Positions 16,119-25,326 of a stretch of 64,000 nucleotides of DNA are shown piece after piece. A program made the translations under genes and the position numbers. The DNA lies in contig NZ_CP085327.1 of NCBI RefSeq assembly GCF_020614375.1, forward strand, positions 1,178,001 to 1,242,000, in the 5' to 3' direction. Source of the stretch: Haladaptatus salinisoli (lineage in GTDB: Archaea; Halobacteriota; Halobacteria; Halobacteriales; Haladaptataceae). Each line of letters opens with the position of its first letter. Within the stretch, counting starts at the first letter, position 1. The notes beneath the pieces are model-generated. The model did not search any database. It saw nothing but the letters and a program-made list of their open reading frames with translations, and had not been told where the DNA came from.

Positions 16119-19100
16119 TCAGTCGCGCACCGTGACCGTCGTCTCCCCGGACACGCCGTTCGACGCGACGCGGAGGGTCACCGTTCCGGGTCGGAGCCCG
16201 GTCAACTCGCCCGTCGCGGGGTCGAACGCCGCGACGTAGTCGTCCGCTCCGCCGGCCTCACCGGCCCCGCCGTTTTCCTCGCGTCCGTCTTCGCGTTCAG
16301 GGCCTCCCCCGTCGCGGACGAGCAGGTTCGAACTTCCGCTCCACCGGACGGTCGCGGGGTACTCGAGCGGGAACGAGGGACCGCCGACCTGGAGGCCCGT
16401 CGCCGAAACCGTCGCCGCCTCGTCGACGGACACCGAGGACGGCGCGTCTAACTCCACGCCGTCGAGCAGGGGTCGGACCTCCGCGCGGAGCCAGTCGGTT
16501 CGCTCGGCCGGTTCGTCGCTCGGCGCCGGGGTCGGGTCGACGCCGAACAGCGTCCACTCGCGGAAGCCGCCCTCATCGGCCGGACCGTAGGGGTCTTTCC
16601 CGGTCGTTCCGACGACCGCGTACGGGACGCCCTCGACGCGGCTCACGTCCACGGTTCCGGCGTGTCCGGCGACGTACGCGGCTCCCTTGCCGTCGGAGCG
16701 CTCGCGGAAGGCGGTCAGCCACTCCTCCATCAGTTCGGCCTCCATGCGATCGCCGAGTCGGCTGTTGTCGGTCGGGAGGGGGTCGCGCGGGGGGTGGTGG
16801 GCCACCACGACGACGTTCTCCACCGCGTCGTCCTCGGCGGCCTCGTCGAGGCCGCGCCGGAGGTCTCGCAACTGCCGGAACTCCGCGGTTCGGAACGAAC
16901 CGGTGGAGGAGTTCAGCAGGAAAAAGCGCGTCCCCTCGCGGTCGAACGAGTACCGCGTCTCGTCGAACGCGGCCCTGAAGTTCGAGAGGTCGTCCGGGCC
17001 GACGCGCTCGTGGTTGCCCGGGATGTAGTAGACGGGCAGCGCGTCGCCGACCTCCTCGCGGAGGATTCGCCGGGCGAACTCGAAGTCCCGAGGGTAGCCC
17101 GTGTCCACGAAGTCGCCCGCGATGACGAGGAACTCGGGATCGGCCGCCACGATTTCCCGGAGGGTTCGCCGCGCCAATTTCACGGTGAGACCGTCCGGGT
17201 CGTCGGCGACGAACTGGCTGTCGGCCATCACCGCGAACGTCCAGCGGTCGTCGTCGAGCGCGTCGTTCTCGACGACGAGGGGGTCGCGGCGGGTCGGTCG
17301 TTCGGGTACCGAAACCGGCGGGGTCACCTTCACCGTCAGGTCGTCGAACGCCAGACTGCCCGCGTACTGCTGGTCGGACGACGCCTCTACCGGGTAGAAG
17401 TGCGAGAACCGAAGGGGGTACTCGACGCCCGCCGGAACGGTCGCTTCGAGGTGTTTCCACCCCGTCCAATCGACGCTGTAGGTGAAATCGAGGCGGTGTG
17501 CGACCCCGGCCGCGTCGGTGACGACGCCCCGCAACCACGCGCCATTCCCGTCGCCCTTGACCCAGAGTCCGATGCGCTGCGGTTCGCCGGGGAGGTCGAT
17601 CTTCGACTCGGCCCTGGCGTACACCGCCCGCGTGGCGGTCGTCGTGGTGAAATCGTAGTCGAGTTTCAGTCCCTTCCCGGAGCGTCCCTCGACGAACGAC
17701 ATCGACCCCTCGACTTCGCTCGGATAGCGCATGAACCACCACGCCGACGGGTCCTCGAAGCCGGAGACCCGTTCGGTCGTCAGCCCGACCGCCACGGGGA
17801 GGTACGCCTCCTCGCCGAGCACGGAGGCGGTCACGAGCGTCGAACCGCTCTCCCCGGTCGACGCGACGCGGAACGTCCCCTCGTCGGTCGGTTCGACCGT
17901 CACGAGCGACTCGTCGTAGTCGAGCGACACGTCCCGCGGCTCCACCGGGGCCGCGTACCCGCGGGCGTCGAACCCGAGCACCGCGAACGTCGCCGAATCC
18001 CCGGGCGCGAGTCCGAGTCGCTCGGCGTCGGTCTCGACCCGCCGCAGTTCGTCGAGGACGCGGAGTCGGGTCGTCCCCGCCGCACCCCGCCGACGGACGA
18101 CGACCTCGCCGGCGCCCGACTTCCGAGCGGCGAACCGCCCGTCGTCGTCGAACCGGCCGAGTTTCGCGGGGACCGCCCGCCAGCGTCGAGGCGTCGCGTC
18201 GACCGGGGCGTACGTCTCGTCGTGCCCGTTCGCCTCGAACCGCCTCGAGAGCCCCGGGAAGACGCGGCGGGTGTTCTCGCCGTCGAGCGAGGGGGTCACG
18301 CGGAAGCCGTCGAGGGTGCCGCTGCCGGCAGCGGTCGTCAGCCCCAGCCCGTTCGAGACCGGACGTTCCGAACCGTCGGAGGGGTCGTTCCGCACGCGGA
18401 CGCCCGCCTCGCCCGGTTCGCGCGCGACGACGGTCGAGGAGCCGCCGCCGTCGAGGTTGAGCGCGTCGCTCGCGCCGAACTCCCGCATGGCCTCGCCGAG
18501 TTCGCGGAGGGTCGCGCCGCGGCTGTCGCGCTGGCGACCGTCGACGACGAGCAGGTACAGCGTCGTTCCGTCCGCGGAGACGCCCGCGGCGGTTCGCGGT
18601 TCGAGTCGGTCGTCGTCGAGGCCGGCGAGGAGTTCGCCGTCGCGGAGCAGCCGCGTTCCGCCGCCCACCGCCGCTCGGAGGGGCGAGTCGGCGTCGGTCC
18701 TCGGAGCGTAATTGATCGAGACGGGATCCCCCTTCGAGAGCGCCGACAGCGCGTCCGCACCCGCGCCGCGGCCGACGAGCGCGGACGCTCCCCCCGGAAT
18801 CGCGCCGTCGCCGACCGGGGACGGTTCCGACGCGACGACGCCGTCGCGGACGAGCACCTCGACCGTCCCCGGGCGGGCGGCGTCGCCCCAGAGCGGCGTG
18901 TAGAGGCCGACGCCGTCCGCCGGAATCGACGGCTGGTTCAGCGCCGCCAACCGGAGGGTTCCGTCCGGCAGTCCGACGCGACCGTCGAGCGCGACGCGCG
19001 CGATGCGGGCGAGACCGTCGCGGCCGACGGCGACCGCGTTCTCCCGACCGGGCGCGGGCGACGACCGAAGTCGGCCGGCACCGACTTCGGCCCCGACCGG

Positions 19101-19535
19101 CGCGTCGGTGTTTCCGATGTCGAAGAAGTCGCCGTTGACGCCCGCGACGACGTCCTCCGCTTCGGCGAGGTTCGACACCGTCTCCCTGCTCGTGACGCCC
19201 GGCGAGAGGAGCGTCGCGTCGTTCGACCCCTCGTCGAGCGCCGCCGCGAGGAGGTCGCATTCGAGCCACCCGCGTTCGGTGAGGCGGGTGAACGATCGGA
19301 GTTCGACGCCGGGGGCGACGGGCGTCGAATCCCGCTCGACGACGATGGCGTCGTCCGCGACCGCCGAGAGCGTCGCGTCCCCTATCTCGCCGAGGTCGCT
19401 CGTGAACCGGTCCGCGTCCGACGCGCCCGCGATTCCGGACGTCGCCGCCGCGCTCAGGGAAATCGTGGCGCCGAGGCCCTTGAGGTAGTCCCGTCTCGAT
19501 TCCGATACCGGCTTTCGATCAGTTTTTCGAGGCAT
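16119..19535 (-). CDS. Secreted phosphodiester glycosidase (NAGPA) plus metallophosphoesterase, multidomain
   Basis: This is a 1138-residue Tat-exported protein: SRRDYLKGLGATISLSAAA is the twin-arginine signal. Residues about 85-400 are a NAGPA-type phosphodiester glycosidase domain (VNGDFFDIGN near 138, LNLDGGGSSTVV near 363). Ig-like modules and a carbohydrate-binding-like module (WFMRYPSEVEGSMSF) follow. A calcineurin-like phosphoesterase spans about 765-970: MADSQF, IAGDFVD, PGNHERVG, VVAHHPP and GHAGTVD. Two usual metal-site positions differ (DSQ rather than DxH, GHAG rather than GHxH). A Big2-like repeat ends the protein. It probably acts on surface or extracellular polymers. ATG 19535 is chosen because the signal follows directly. 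Confidence 0.85.
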   Translation of the reverse strand: MPRKTDRKPVSESRRDYLKGLGATISLSAAATSGIAGASDADRFTSDLGEIGDATLSAVADDAIVVERDSTPVAPGVELRSFTRLTERGWLECDLLAAALDEGSNDATLLSPGVTSRETVSNLAEAEDVVAGVNGDFFDIGNTDAPVGAEVGAGRLRSSPAPGRENAVAVGRDGLARIARVALDGRVGLPDGTLRLAALNQPSIPADGVGLYTPLWGDAARPGTVEVLVRDGVVASEPSPVGDGAIPGGASALVGRGAGADALSALSKGDPVSINYAPRTDADSPLRAAVGGGTRLLRDGELLAGLDDDRLEPRTAAGVSADGTTLYLLVVDGRQRDSRGATLRELGEAMREFGASDALNLDGGGSSTVVAREPGEAGVRVRNDPSDGSERPVSNGLGLTTAAGSGTLDGFRVTPSLDGENTRRVFPGLSRRFEANGHDETYAPVDATPRRWRAVPAKLGRFDDDGRFAARKSGAGEVVVRRRGAAGTTRLRVLDELRRVETDAERLGLAPGDSATFAVLGFDARGYAAPVEPRDVSLDYDESLVTVEPTDEGTFRVASTGESGSTLVTASVLGEEAYLPVAVGLTTERVSGFEDPSAWWFMRYPSEVEGSMSFVEGRSGKGLKLDYDFTTTTATRAVYARAESKIDLPGEPQRIGLWVKGDGNGAWLRGVVTDAAGVAHRLDFTYSVDWTGWKHLEATVPAGVEYPLRFSHFYPVEASSDQQYAGSLAFDDLTVKVTPPVSVPERPTRRDPLVVENDALDDDRWTFAVMADSQFVADDPDGLTVKLARRTLREIVAADPEFLVIAGDFVDTGYPRDFEFARRILREEVGDALPVYYIPGNHERVGPDDLSNFRAAFDETRYSFDREGTRFFLLNSSTGSFRTAEFRQLRDLRRGLDEAAEDDAVENVVVVAHHPPRDPLPTDNSRLGDRMEAELMEEWLTAFRERSDGKGAAYVAGHAGTVDVSRVEGVPYAVVGTTGKDPYGPADEGGFREWTLFGVDPTPAPSDEPAERTDWLRAEVRPLLDGVELDAPSSVSVDEAATVSATGLQVGGPSFPLEYPATVRWSGSSNLLVRDGGGPEREDGREENGGAGEAGGADDYVAAFDPATGELTGLRPGTVTLRVASNGVSGETTVTVRD

Positions 19536-19728
19536 CTCGGTATGGTATACCCTCACACCAACTTAATATTATCTTTCTAACGTGTTCGTTGATCACTTTG
19601 GTTCGAGAACTGAACCCTCTGCGACGTTCTCACGCCGGGTAAACCGTACCGCCTCGGAGAAGGAAGTTCCGCGCAGAGGGATCGCAATCCGTCGCCGACT
19701 CACTCGACGACACCCGCGACGAGGCGGG

Positions 19729-20448
19729 TCAGTCCGCGTCGGCTATCGCGTTCCGGAGGGTGCCGACGTCCTCGTACCATATTTCGACCTCCTCGCCGGG
19801 TTGGACGAGGCCGGGGTTGGCGGGGCTGCCGAACGAGACGACGTCGCCCGGTCGGAACGTGTACCGCTCCGAGAGGAACGCGACGACCTCGCGCGGGGAG
19901 AACAGCATCTCCGAGGTGTTCGCCTCCTGTCTGCGCTCGCCGCCGACGTGGGTCGTCATGTCGAGGTCGTCGGGATCCGCGTCCGTCTCTATCCACGGTC
20001 CGAGGGGTCCCGACCCGTCGAACGCCTTTCGGGCGGTTCGTCCGTCCTGGTCGAGCGCGTCGAGGTCGTTCAGTATCGTGTACCCCCGGACGGCGTCGTC
20101 CACCTCGTCGACGGCGAGGTTCGAACACCGGTCGTCGATGACCGCGGCGAGTTCGCCGGCGTAGGTCAGTTCGCTCGTCCACGAGGGGTACGGTATCGCC
20201 GCCCCGTGGGGGCGCACCGAGACGGGGGGTTTGATGAACCAGTCGGGGCGCTCCGGTCGTTCGTACCCCATCTGGTCGTTCGTGGTCGCGTAGTTCCGCC
20301 CGACGCAGTACAGCGCCGACGGTTCGCACGGGGCGAGCAGTTCGGCGTCCTCGCCGACGGCGTAGGACGCCCCGTCGACGGTCACCGCTCCGTCCTCGTA
20401 CTCGCCGGTCAACACGCCGTCCGCGGTGCGGATTCGTGCCAGACGCAT
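19729..20448 (-). CDS. Fumarylacetoacetate hydrolase (FAH) family protein
   Basis: This 239-residue protein has the FAH fold: LYCVGRNYATTNDQMG, then PDWFIKPPVSVRPHGAAIPYP, a metal-binding stretch ELAAVIDDRCSNLAVDEV, GYTILNDL, KAFDGSGPLGPWI and PGDVVSFGSPANPGLVQPGEEVEI. Members act as hydratases, decarboxylases or acylpyruvate hydrolases on 2-oxo acids. The usual ExE-D metal triad is recognisable, though the reaction cannot be assigned. It is divergent from the carotenoid oxygenase gene with a 145-nt shared upstream region. Confidence 0.85.
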   Translation of the reverse strand: MRLARIRTADGVLTGEYEDGAVTVDGASYAVGEDAELLAPCEPSALYCVGRNYATTNDQMGYERPERPDWFIKPPVSVRPHGAAIPYPSWTSELTYAGELAAVIDDRCSNLAVDEVDDAVRGYTILNDLDALDQDGRTARKAFDGSGPLGPWIETDADPDDLDMTTHVGGERRQEANTSEMLFSPREVVAFLSERYTFRPGDVVSFGSPANPGLVQPGEEVEIWYEDVGTLRNAIADAD

Positions 20449-20593
20449 GCGTCGAAGCACTCGGAGGAGCCGTCTATCTCTTTCGATGCCGCCACCGCGA
20501 CCCCCGCTCCGGTCGGCGTCCGAGACGGCGTCGGGCGAGACGGCGTCCGGCCCGGCAGTTTTTGTACCGTCCGCCCGATTGGGCGTTCGACCG

Positions 20594-22021
20594 ATGCCGG
20601 CGTACAGTCCCGGGTTTCGCTCCCTCGACGCCGAACGCGACGGACTCGAACTCGCGGTCGAAGGCGAGATACCGGCGTGGCTCTCGGGGTCGCTCGTCCG
20701 CAACGGCCCCGCGATGTTCGAGGTCGGGGGCCGCCGCGTCGAGCACTGGTTCGACGGGCTGGCGATGCTCCACAAGTTCCGCTTCGCCGACGGCGACGTC
20801 GTCTACAGCAATCGGTTCCTGCGAACCGACGCCTACCGGAAGGCGGTCGAGGAGGGGACGCTGTCGAACCAGTTCGCGACGTCCGGCGGCTATCTGGAGC
20901 GACTCCGCTCGTTCGTCGGGAAGCCGACGGACAACGCGAACGTGAACGTCGCCAGACTCGACGGCGAGTACGTGGCGCTGACCGAGACGCCGCGGCGCGT
21001 TCGGTTCGACCCGGAGACGCTGTCCGCCCGGGGCGACCTCGCCTACGAGGACGACCTCGCGGGCCACCACGTCACCGCCCACCTCCAGCACGACCGGGAG
21101 GCGGGCGAGACGGTCGGCTACATGACCGAGTTCGGCCGCCGGAACCGGTACCACGTCTACGGCGTTCCCGACGACCGACCCGAGCGCGTCCCCCTCGCGT
21201 CCGTCGAGGTGGACCGACCGGCGTACCTCCACAGCTTCGCGCTCACGCCCCGGCACGTCGTGCTCGTCGAACCGCCGTACGTCGTGAATCCGCTTCGATT
21301 CCTCCTGCCCGGCGGCGGCGGGTTCGTCGACCACTTCGAGTGGCGACCGGAGCGTGGCACCCGGTTCCTCGTGTTCGACCGGTCGTCGGGCGAGCGAGTC
21401 GCCGAACCGAGAACGAACCCGTTTTTCTTCTTCCACACCGTCAACGCGTTCGAATCGGACGACGGGGTCGTCGTCGACCTCGTCGCGTACGACGACGCCG
21501 CCATCGTGGACGACCTCTTCATGGCCGCGGTCGAGGGAGGGTCGGGCGCGTCGCGGGACGCCGAACCCTTCCCGAACGCGGCCGAAGGGGTGCTGGCGCG
21601 ATTTCGGGTTCCGCTCGACGGCGGCGAAGTCGAGCGACGGACGACGTACCGCGGACTCGAACTGCCGCGCGTCGCCCCGGCGGCGCGCACGCGCCCCTAT
21701 CGGTACGCCTACGGGCAGGCGACGGGGCGTCGAGGGGGGAACGGACTGGCGAAAGTCGACGTCGAGACGGGGGAGTCGCGGGAGTGGTGGGGGGAGGCGA
21801 AGTACGCCGGCGAGCCGATCTTCGTGCCCGACCCCGAGACGGAGGGGACGTCCGACGAGGACCGCGGCGTCGTCCTCGCGCCCGTCCTCGACGTCGAGAC
21901 CGAGCGATCGATGCTGCTGGTCCTCGACGGCGAAACGTTCGCCGAGCGCGGGCGGGCGCACGTTCCGCACCACATCCCGTTCGGATTCCACGGCGAGTTC
22001 TTCCCCGAGGTGACGTCGTAG
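20594..22021 (+). CDS. Carotenoid oxygenase family protein (RPE65/CCD type)
   Basis: This 475-residue seven-bladed propeller enzyme has the four iron-binding His in context: HHVTAHLQH (about 157-164), YLHSFAL (about 211), FFFFHTVNAF (about 280) and FGFHGEFF (about 465). The N-terminus has GEIPAWLSGSLVRNGPAMFEVGG and HWFDGLAMLHKF, standard for the family. Such enzymes cleave carotenoids, for example to retinal; haloarchaea generally make retinal with Brp/Blh, so this one may act on bacterioruberin-type or other isoprenoids. ATG 20594 is preceded by a TTTTTGTA element about 25 nt upstream. Confidence 0.9.
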   Translation: MPAYSPGFRSLDAERDGLELAVEGEIPAWLSGSLVRNGPAMFEVGGRRVEHWFDGLAMLHKFRFADGDVVYSNRFLRTDAYRKAVEEGTLSNQFATSGGYLERLRSFVGKPTDNANVNVARLDGEYVALTETPRRVRFDPETLSARGDLAYEDDLAGHHVTAHLQHDREAGETVGYMTEFGRRNRYHVYGVPDDRPERVPLASVEVDRPAYLHSFALTPRHVVLVEPPYVVNPLRFLLPGGGGFVDHFEWRPERGTRFLVFDRSSGERVAEPRTNPFFFFHTVNAFESDDGVVVDLVAYDDAAIVDDLFMAAVEGGSGASRDAEPFPNAAEGVLARFRVPLDGGEVERRTTYRGLELPRVAPAARTRPYRYAYGQATGRRGGNGLAKVDVETGESREWWGEAKYAGEPIFVPDPETEGTSDEDRGVVLAPVLDVETERSMLLVLDGETFAERGRAHVPHHIPFGFHGEFFPEVTS

Positions 22022-22050
22022 AATCGGCCGGTTCCGGCGACGGGTCGCGG

Positions 22051-23055
22051 TCAGCCGCGCCAGTCGAGCACCGTCGCCGCCCACGTGTAGCCGGTTCCGG
22101 CGGCGAGGAAACAGACCACGTCGCCGGGTTCGACCAGCCCCTCCCGAAGTCCGGCGTCCAGCGCGAGCGCCTGGTCGACGCTCTGGACGTGGCCGAACTC
22201 GTCCAGATAGTAACTGCGCGCGCCGAGTTTCGAACGGAGCAGTTCGTGGAACGACCGCTTCGTGTGGGTGAGCGCGACGAAGTCGAGGTCGTCGCGTCCG
22301 TAGCCGGACCGTTCGAGGGCGTCGTCCGCGACCGAGAGGAAGTTCGAGAGGCTGGCGTCCGCCAGTCGCTCTTTCATCCCCTCCGGGTCGGGCACGTCGA
22401 GCGCGTGAAGCCCCGCGTCGACCGTGGCGCGACTCGGCGGGTTGCGCGACCCGCCCGCGGGCATCACCACGTCCTCCGAGAAACCGCCGTCGGTCACGGC
22501 CGCGCTCTCGCGGACGGTCGCCAGCGGGTCGTCCGGGTCGGCCTCCAGCACCATCGCGCACGCTCCGCTGCCGAAGTTGAACATGAACGACGAGTCCTCG
22601 TTCGCGTAGTCCACGAGGTCCTCCTCGCGGCTCGCCGAGACGAGCAGGATTCGTTCGGGGCGGTCGGCGACGAGCGTCGCCTTGGCCTGGCGGAGCGCGA
22701 CGGGCGCGCCGGCGCAGAGCGCGTAGCTCTCGCTGGCGAACGCGCCGTCGGTCCCGAGCCGCTCCGCGACGTTCGCGGCGGCGCTCCAGACGACGTAGTC
22801 CTTGTACTCGCTCCCGTGATAGAGCACGGCGTCCAGTTCGGTCGCCTCGATTCCGGCGTCGGCGAGCGCGTCCTCGGCGGCAGCGACGCACATGTCCGTG
22901 ACGTGGTCCTCCTCCGGGTGACAGACGCGCTTCTCCCGGACGCCCATCTTCTCCACGACGACCGCCTCGGGGACGCCGCTTCGTCGGGCTATCTCCTCGC
23001 CCGAGACGGTCTCGTCGGGGAGGTAGAGTCCGTATCCCGCGAGTCCGACCGTCAC
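22051..23055 (-). CDS. KAS III-like thiolase-fold enzyme, last gene of the liv operon
   Basis: This 334-residue protein starts at GTG 23055, overlapping the livM stop as GTGA. The nucleophile Cys114 sits in ESYALCAGAPVAL and His264 in ALTHTKRSFHE. The KAS III Asn position reads FGHVQSVD, with His289 instead. Condensing enzymes of this type join acyl-CoA or acyl-ACP with malonyl or acetyl units, or only transfer acyl groups. The pairing with an importer is unusual and suggests that it processes the imported acid after CoA activation. It could also be a diverged HMG-CoA synthase-like protein; the fold is sure, the reaction is not. Confidence 0.82.
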   Translation of the reverse strand: MTVGLAGYGLYLPDETVSGEEIARRSGVPEAVVVEKMGVREKRVCHPEEDHVTDMCVAAAEDALADAGIEATELDAVLYHGSEYKDYVVWSAAANVAERLGTDGAFASESYALCAGAPVALRQAKATLVADRPERILLVSASREEDLVDYANEDSSFMFNFGSGACAMVLEADPDDPLATVRESAAVTDGGFSEDVVMPAGGSRNPPSRATVDAGLHALDVPDPEGMKERLADASLSNFLSVADDALERSGYGRDDLDFVALTHTKRSFHELLRSKLGARSYYLDEFGHVQSVDQALALDAGLREGLVEPGDVVCFLAAGTGYTWAATVLDWRG

Positions 23056-24326
23056 CGGTACCTCCGGAGACGCGCGGGGAGTTCTTTCGCCACGCGACCG
23101 CCGAGTCGGTCCCGGAGCGTGCCGAGCAGCCCGTTCGGGACGAACAGGACGAACAGCACGAACAGGGCCCCGACGTAGAGGCTGGCGTGGCCGTTCAGGA
23201 ACGTCTCGATGGCCTGCTGGACGGTCATTCCGTTGAATATCTCGGTGCTCATCGTGCCCTCGCCGAGGTGGGTTCGAAGGTAGGGGAGGAGACCCCCTCC
23301 CTCGCCCGATTTCGAGAGGAACTCCCGAACCGTCTCGTCGAACAGGTGGCCGAAAAGCGGGCCGGCGAGCGTGCCGAATCCGCCGATGATGGACGCCAGC
23401 AGGGCGTCGCCCGCCACGAGGAAGTGGAACGACTCGTCGGGCGAGACGGTTCGTTGGTAGCCCGCCAACAGCCCGCCCGCGATGCCGGCGAAGAAGGCGC
23501 TGATGGCGAACGCGCCGAGTTTGTAGCGGAAGGTGTCGTACCCGACCGCGACGGCGCGCTCCTCGTTCTCGCGGATGGCTACCATCACCCGACCGAAGGG
23601 CGAGTGGATGATTCGCTGCATGGCGAAGTAGCAGACCAGCACGACGAGGCCGACCATGTAGTAGGACACCTCGGTCCGGCCGAGGTGGACGAAACCCACC
23701 GACACCTCGTCGCCGGTCAGCGATCCGATCGCCAGATTCAGCGCGTCCACGCCCGGCACCCCGACGTCGAGTCCCGACGACCCGCCGAGAAAGACGCCGT
23801 CGCGGGGGTTCGACCCGACGTAGTCCCAGCCGCGGACGAACACGTACAGCACCTGCGCGAAGCCGAGGGTTATCATGGCGAAGTAGACGCCCGCGAGTCG
23901 GAACGAGACGACGCCGATGGCCAGCGCGAGCAGGGCGGCGACGAGCGCACCCAACGGGAGCGACACCATGAAGGGCGTCGTCTCGGGGACGAGCGGGATC
24001 TTCCCGTTCGTCACGAGGACGACGAAGTACGCGCCGGTCCCGAAGAACGCGGCGTGGCCGAACGAGAGGTACCCCGTGTAGCCGCTCACGAAGTCGAACG
24101 ACATGGCGAACAGGCCGAAGTAGAGCACCACGATCATCGTCTCGACCTGCGGGAGAACGGTCACCGCCTCCGTCCCGAACGGCGAGTTCTGCAACACCGT
24201 GTAGAGGCCGGGGTAGGCCGCGAGGAAGGCGATGACCGCGAGGTGAACCGCGTGGTCGCGGGCGTACTCCGCGACCCACGAGTCCGCCGTCTCCGCCGCG
24301 ACCGACGACTCGGTTTCGGTGCTAAT
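23052..24326 (-). CDS. livM: Branched-chain-type ABC transporter permease LivM
   Basis: This is a multi-spanning LivM permease with YTGYLSFGHAAFFGTGAY and the cytoplasmic EAA-like loop GRVMVAIRENEERAVAVGYD. The annotated start is an unusual ATT at 24326 inside the livH stop region (CATTAG). From it, 43 codons with a haloarchaeal start (ISTETESSVAAE) and the first membrane helix (HLAVIAFLAAYPGLYTV) run in frame with no ATG, GTG or TTG. A GGAGG lies upstream. The first conventional start, GTG 24197, would cut off the first helix. Overlap of 5 nt with livH and 4 nt with the KAS III-like gene shows one operon. Confidence 0.88.
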   Translation of the reverse strand: MSTETESSVAAETADSWVAEYARDHAVHLAVIAFLAAYPGLYTVLQNSPFGTEAVTVLPQVETMIVVLYFGLFAMSFDFVSGYTGYLSFGHAAFFGTGAYFVVLVTNGKIPLVPETTPFMVSLPLGALVAALLALAIGVVSFRLAGVYFAMITLGFAQVLYVFVRGWDYVGSNPRDGVFLGGSSGLDVGVPGVDALNLAIGSLTGDEVSVGFVHLGRTEVSYYMVGLVVLVCYFAMQRIIHSPFGRVMVAIRENEERAVAVGYDTFRYKLGAFAISAFFAGIAGGLLAGYQRTVSPDESFHFLVAGDALLASIIGGFGTLAGPLFGHLFDETVREFLSKSGEGGGLLPYLRTHLGEGTMSTEIFNGMTVQQAIETFLNGHASLYVGALFVLFVLFVPNGLLGTLRDRLGGRVAKELPARLRRYR

Positions 24327-25326
24327 GGCCGCCCACCTCCTCGACGCCGAACAGTCCCCGGGGCCGCAGGACGAGCACGACCACGAGAATGAGGAAGACG
24401 GTCATCTCCGGCAGGCCCGCGAAGTCGATGGCGTTGACGAACCACCACGACATCGCGGCGTCCACCAGGCCGACGAGGAGCGCGGCGACCACGGTTCCCC
24501 GGAAGGTTCCGAGACCGCCGACGATGACGACCACGAACGCGGGAAGCAGCGTCTCCGACGCGACGGGGACGCTCGCGCCCCACTTCGGGTCCCACATCAG
24601 CAACACGCCGGCGACGCCCGCCAGTCCGGTGCCGAGCGCGAAGACGACGGTGAACACCCGGCGAACGTCGATGCCGAGCGCCTGCGTCATCTCGGCGTCC
24701 TCGCTCCCGGCGCGGATGACGAGACCGTACCGCGTTCGGGTGAGGAACGCCCAGATGCCGGCGACCGTCAGCACGCCGAACGCGATTTCGAACAGCGCGA
24801 GACCGCTCGCCGATATCGGCCCGATGCCGACCCGGGTCGTCAGGAACGCCGGTTTCGTGCCGAACGCGGCCTGCCAGTCGCTCTGCGGTTGCAGGCCGTA
24901 GAACAGGACGACGATTCGGGCGAGTTCGTCCAGCACGAGCGTCAGCCCGAACGTGAGCAGTATCTGGTATATCGGCGGGCGGTCGTACAGTCGGCGGATG
25001 AGGCCGACCTCGACCGCGGTGCCGAGCGCTGCCAACGCGGCGAACGCGACGACCACGGCGACGAAGAACGCCGCGAGTTGGGTGACCGCCCCGGACGCCG
25101 CGAGCGCGACGACGAGCAGGCCGCCGAGGTAGGCCCCGAGCATCGTCAGCGAACCGTGGGCGAAGTTCAGCACGCCCATCAGGCCGAAGATGAGCGTCAG
25201 CCCGCTCGCTATCATCACGTACAGCGCGGCCTTGGCGAGTCCGTCGACGACCACCGACGCGAGGGTCGAGGGGCGGACGAACTCCCCCAGTGCGGCCCCG
25301 AGTCCGGCGAGAACGACGCCCGTCAT
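24322..25326 (-). CDS. livH: Branched-chain-type ABC transporter permease LivH
   Basis: This 334-residue integral membrane permease has eight or more hydrophobic helices. Diagnostic segments are GLTLIFGLMGVLNFAHGSL near residue 50 and the coupling loop RTRYGLVIRAGSEDAEMTQALGID before the C-terminal helices, the LivH/UrtB pattern. It forms a heterodimer with LivM. Its ATG overlaps the livF stop by 4 nt. Its last residues (EEVGGH) are encoded just before the ATT start of livM. Confidence 0.93.
   Translation of the reverse strand: MTGVVLAGLGAALGEFVRPSTLASVVVDGLAKAALYVMIASGLTLIFGLMGVLNFAHGSLTMLGAYLGGLLVVALAASGAVTQLAAFFVAVVVAFAALAALGTAVEVGLIRRLYDRPPIYQILLTFGLTLVLDELARIVVLFYGLQPQSDWQAAFGTKPAFLTTRVGIGPISASGLALFEIAFGVLTVAGIWAFLTRTRYGLVIRAGSEDAEMTQALGIDVRRVFTVVFALGTGLAGVAGVLLMWDPKWGASVPVASETLLPAFVVVIVGGLGTFRGTVVAALLVGLVDAAMSWWFVNAIDFAGLPEMTVFLILVVVLVLRPRGLFGVEEVGGH

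Noticed and set aside
16662..19580. A 972-codon open frame antisense to the phosphodiester glycosidase gene
   Set aside because: A shadow of a real multidomain gene; Arg/His/Val-rich with no domain.
24197..24199. GTG at 24197 as the start of livM
   Set aside because: It would remove the first membrane helix and a typical acidic N-terminus and leave a gap after livH; the ATT at 24326 explains the overlap better.
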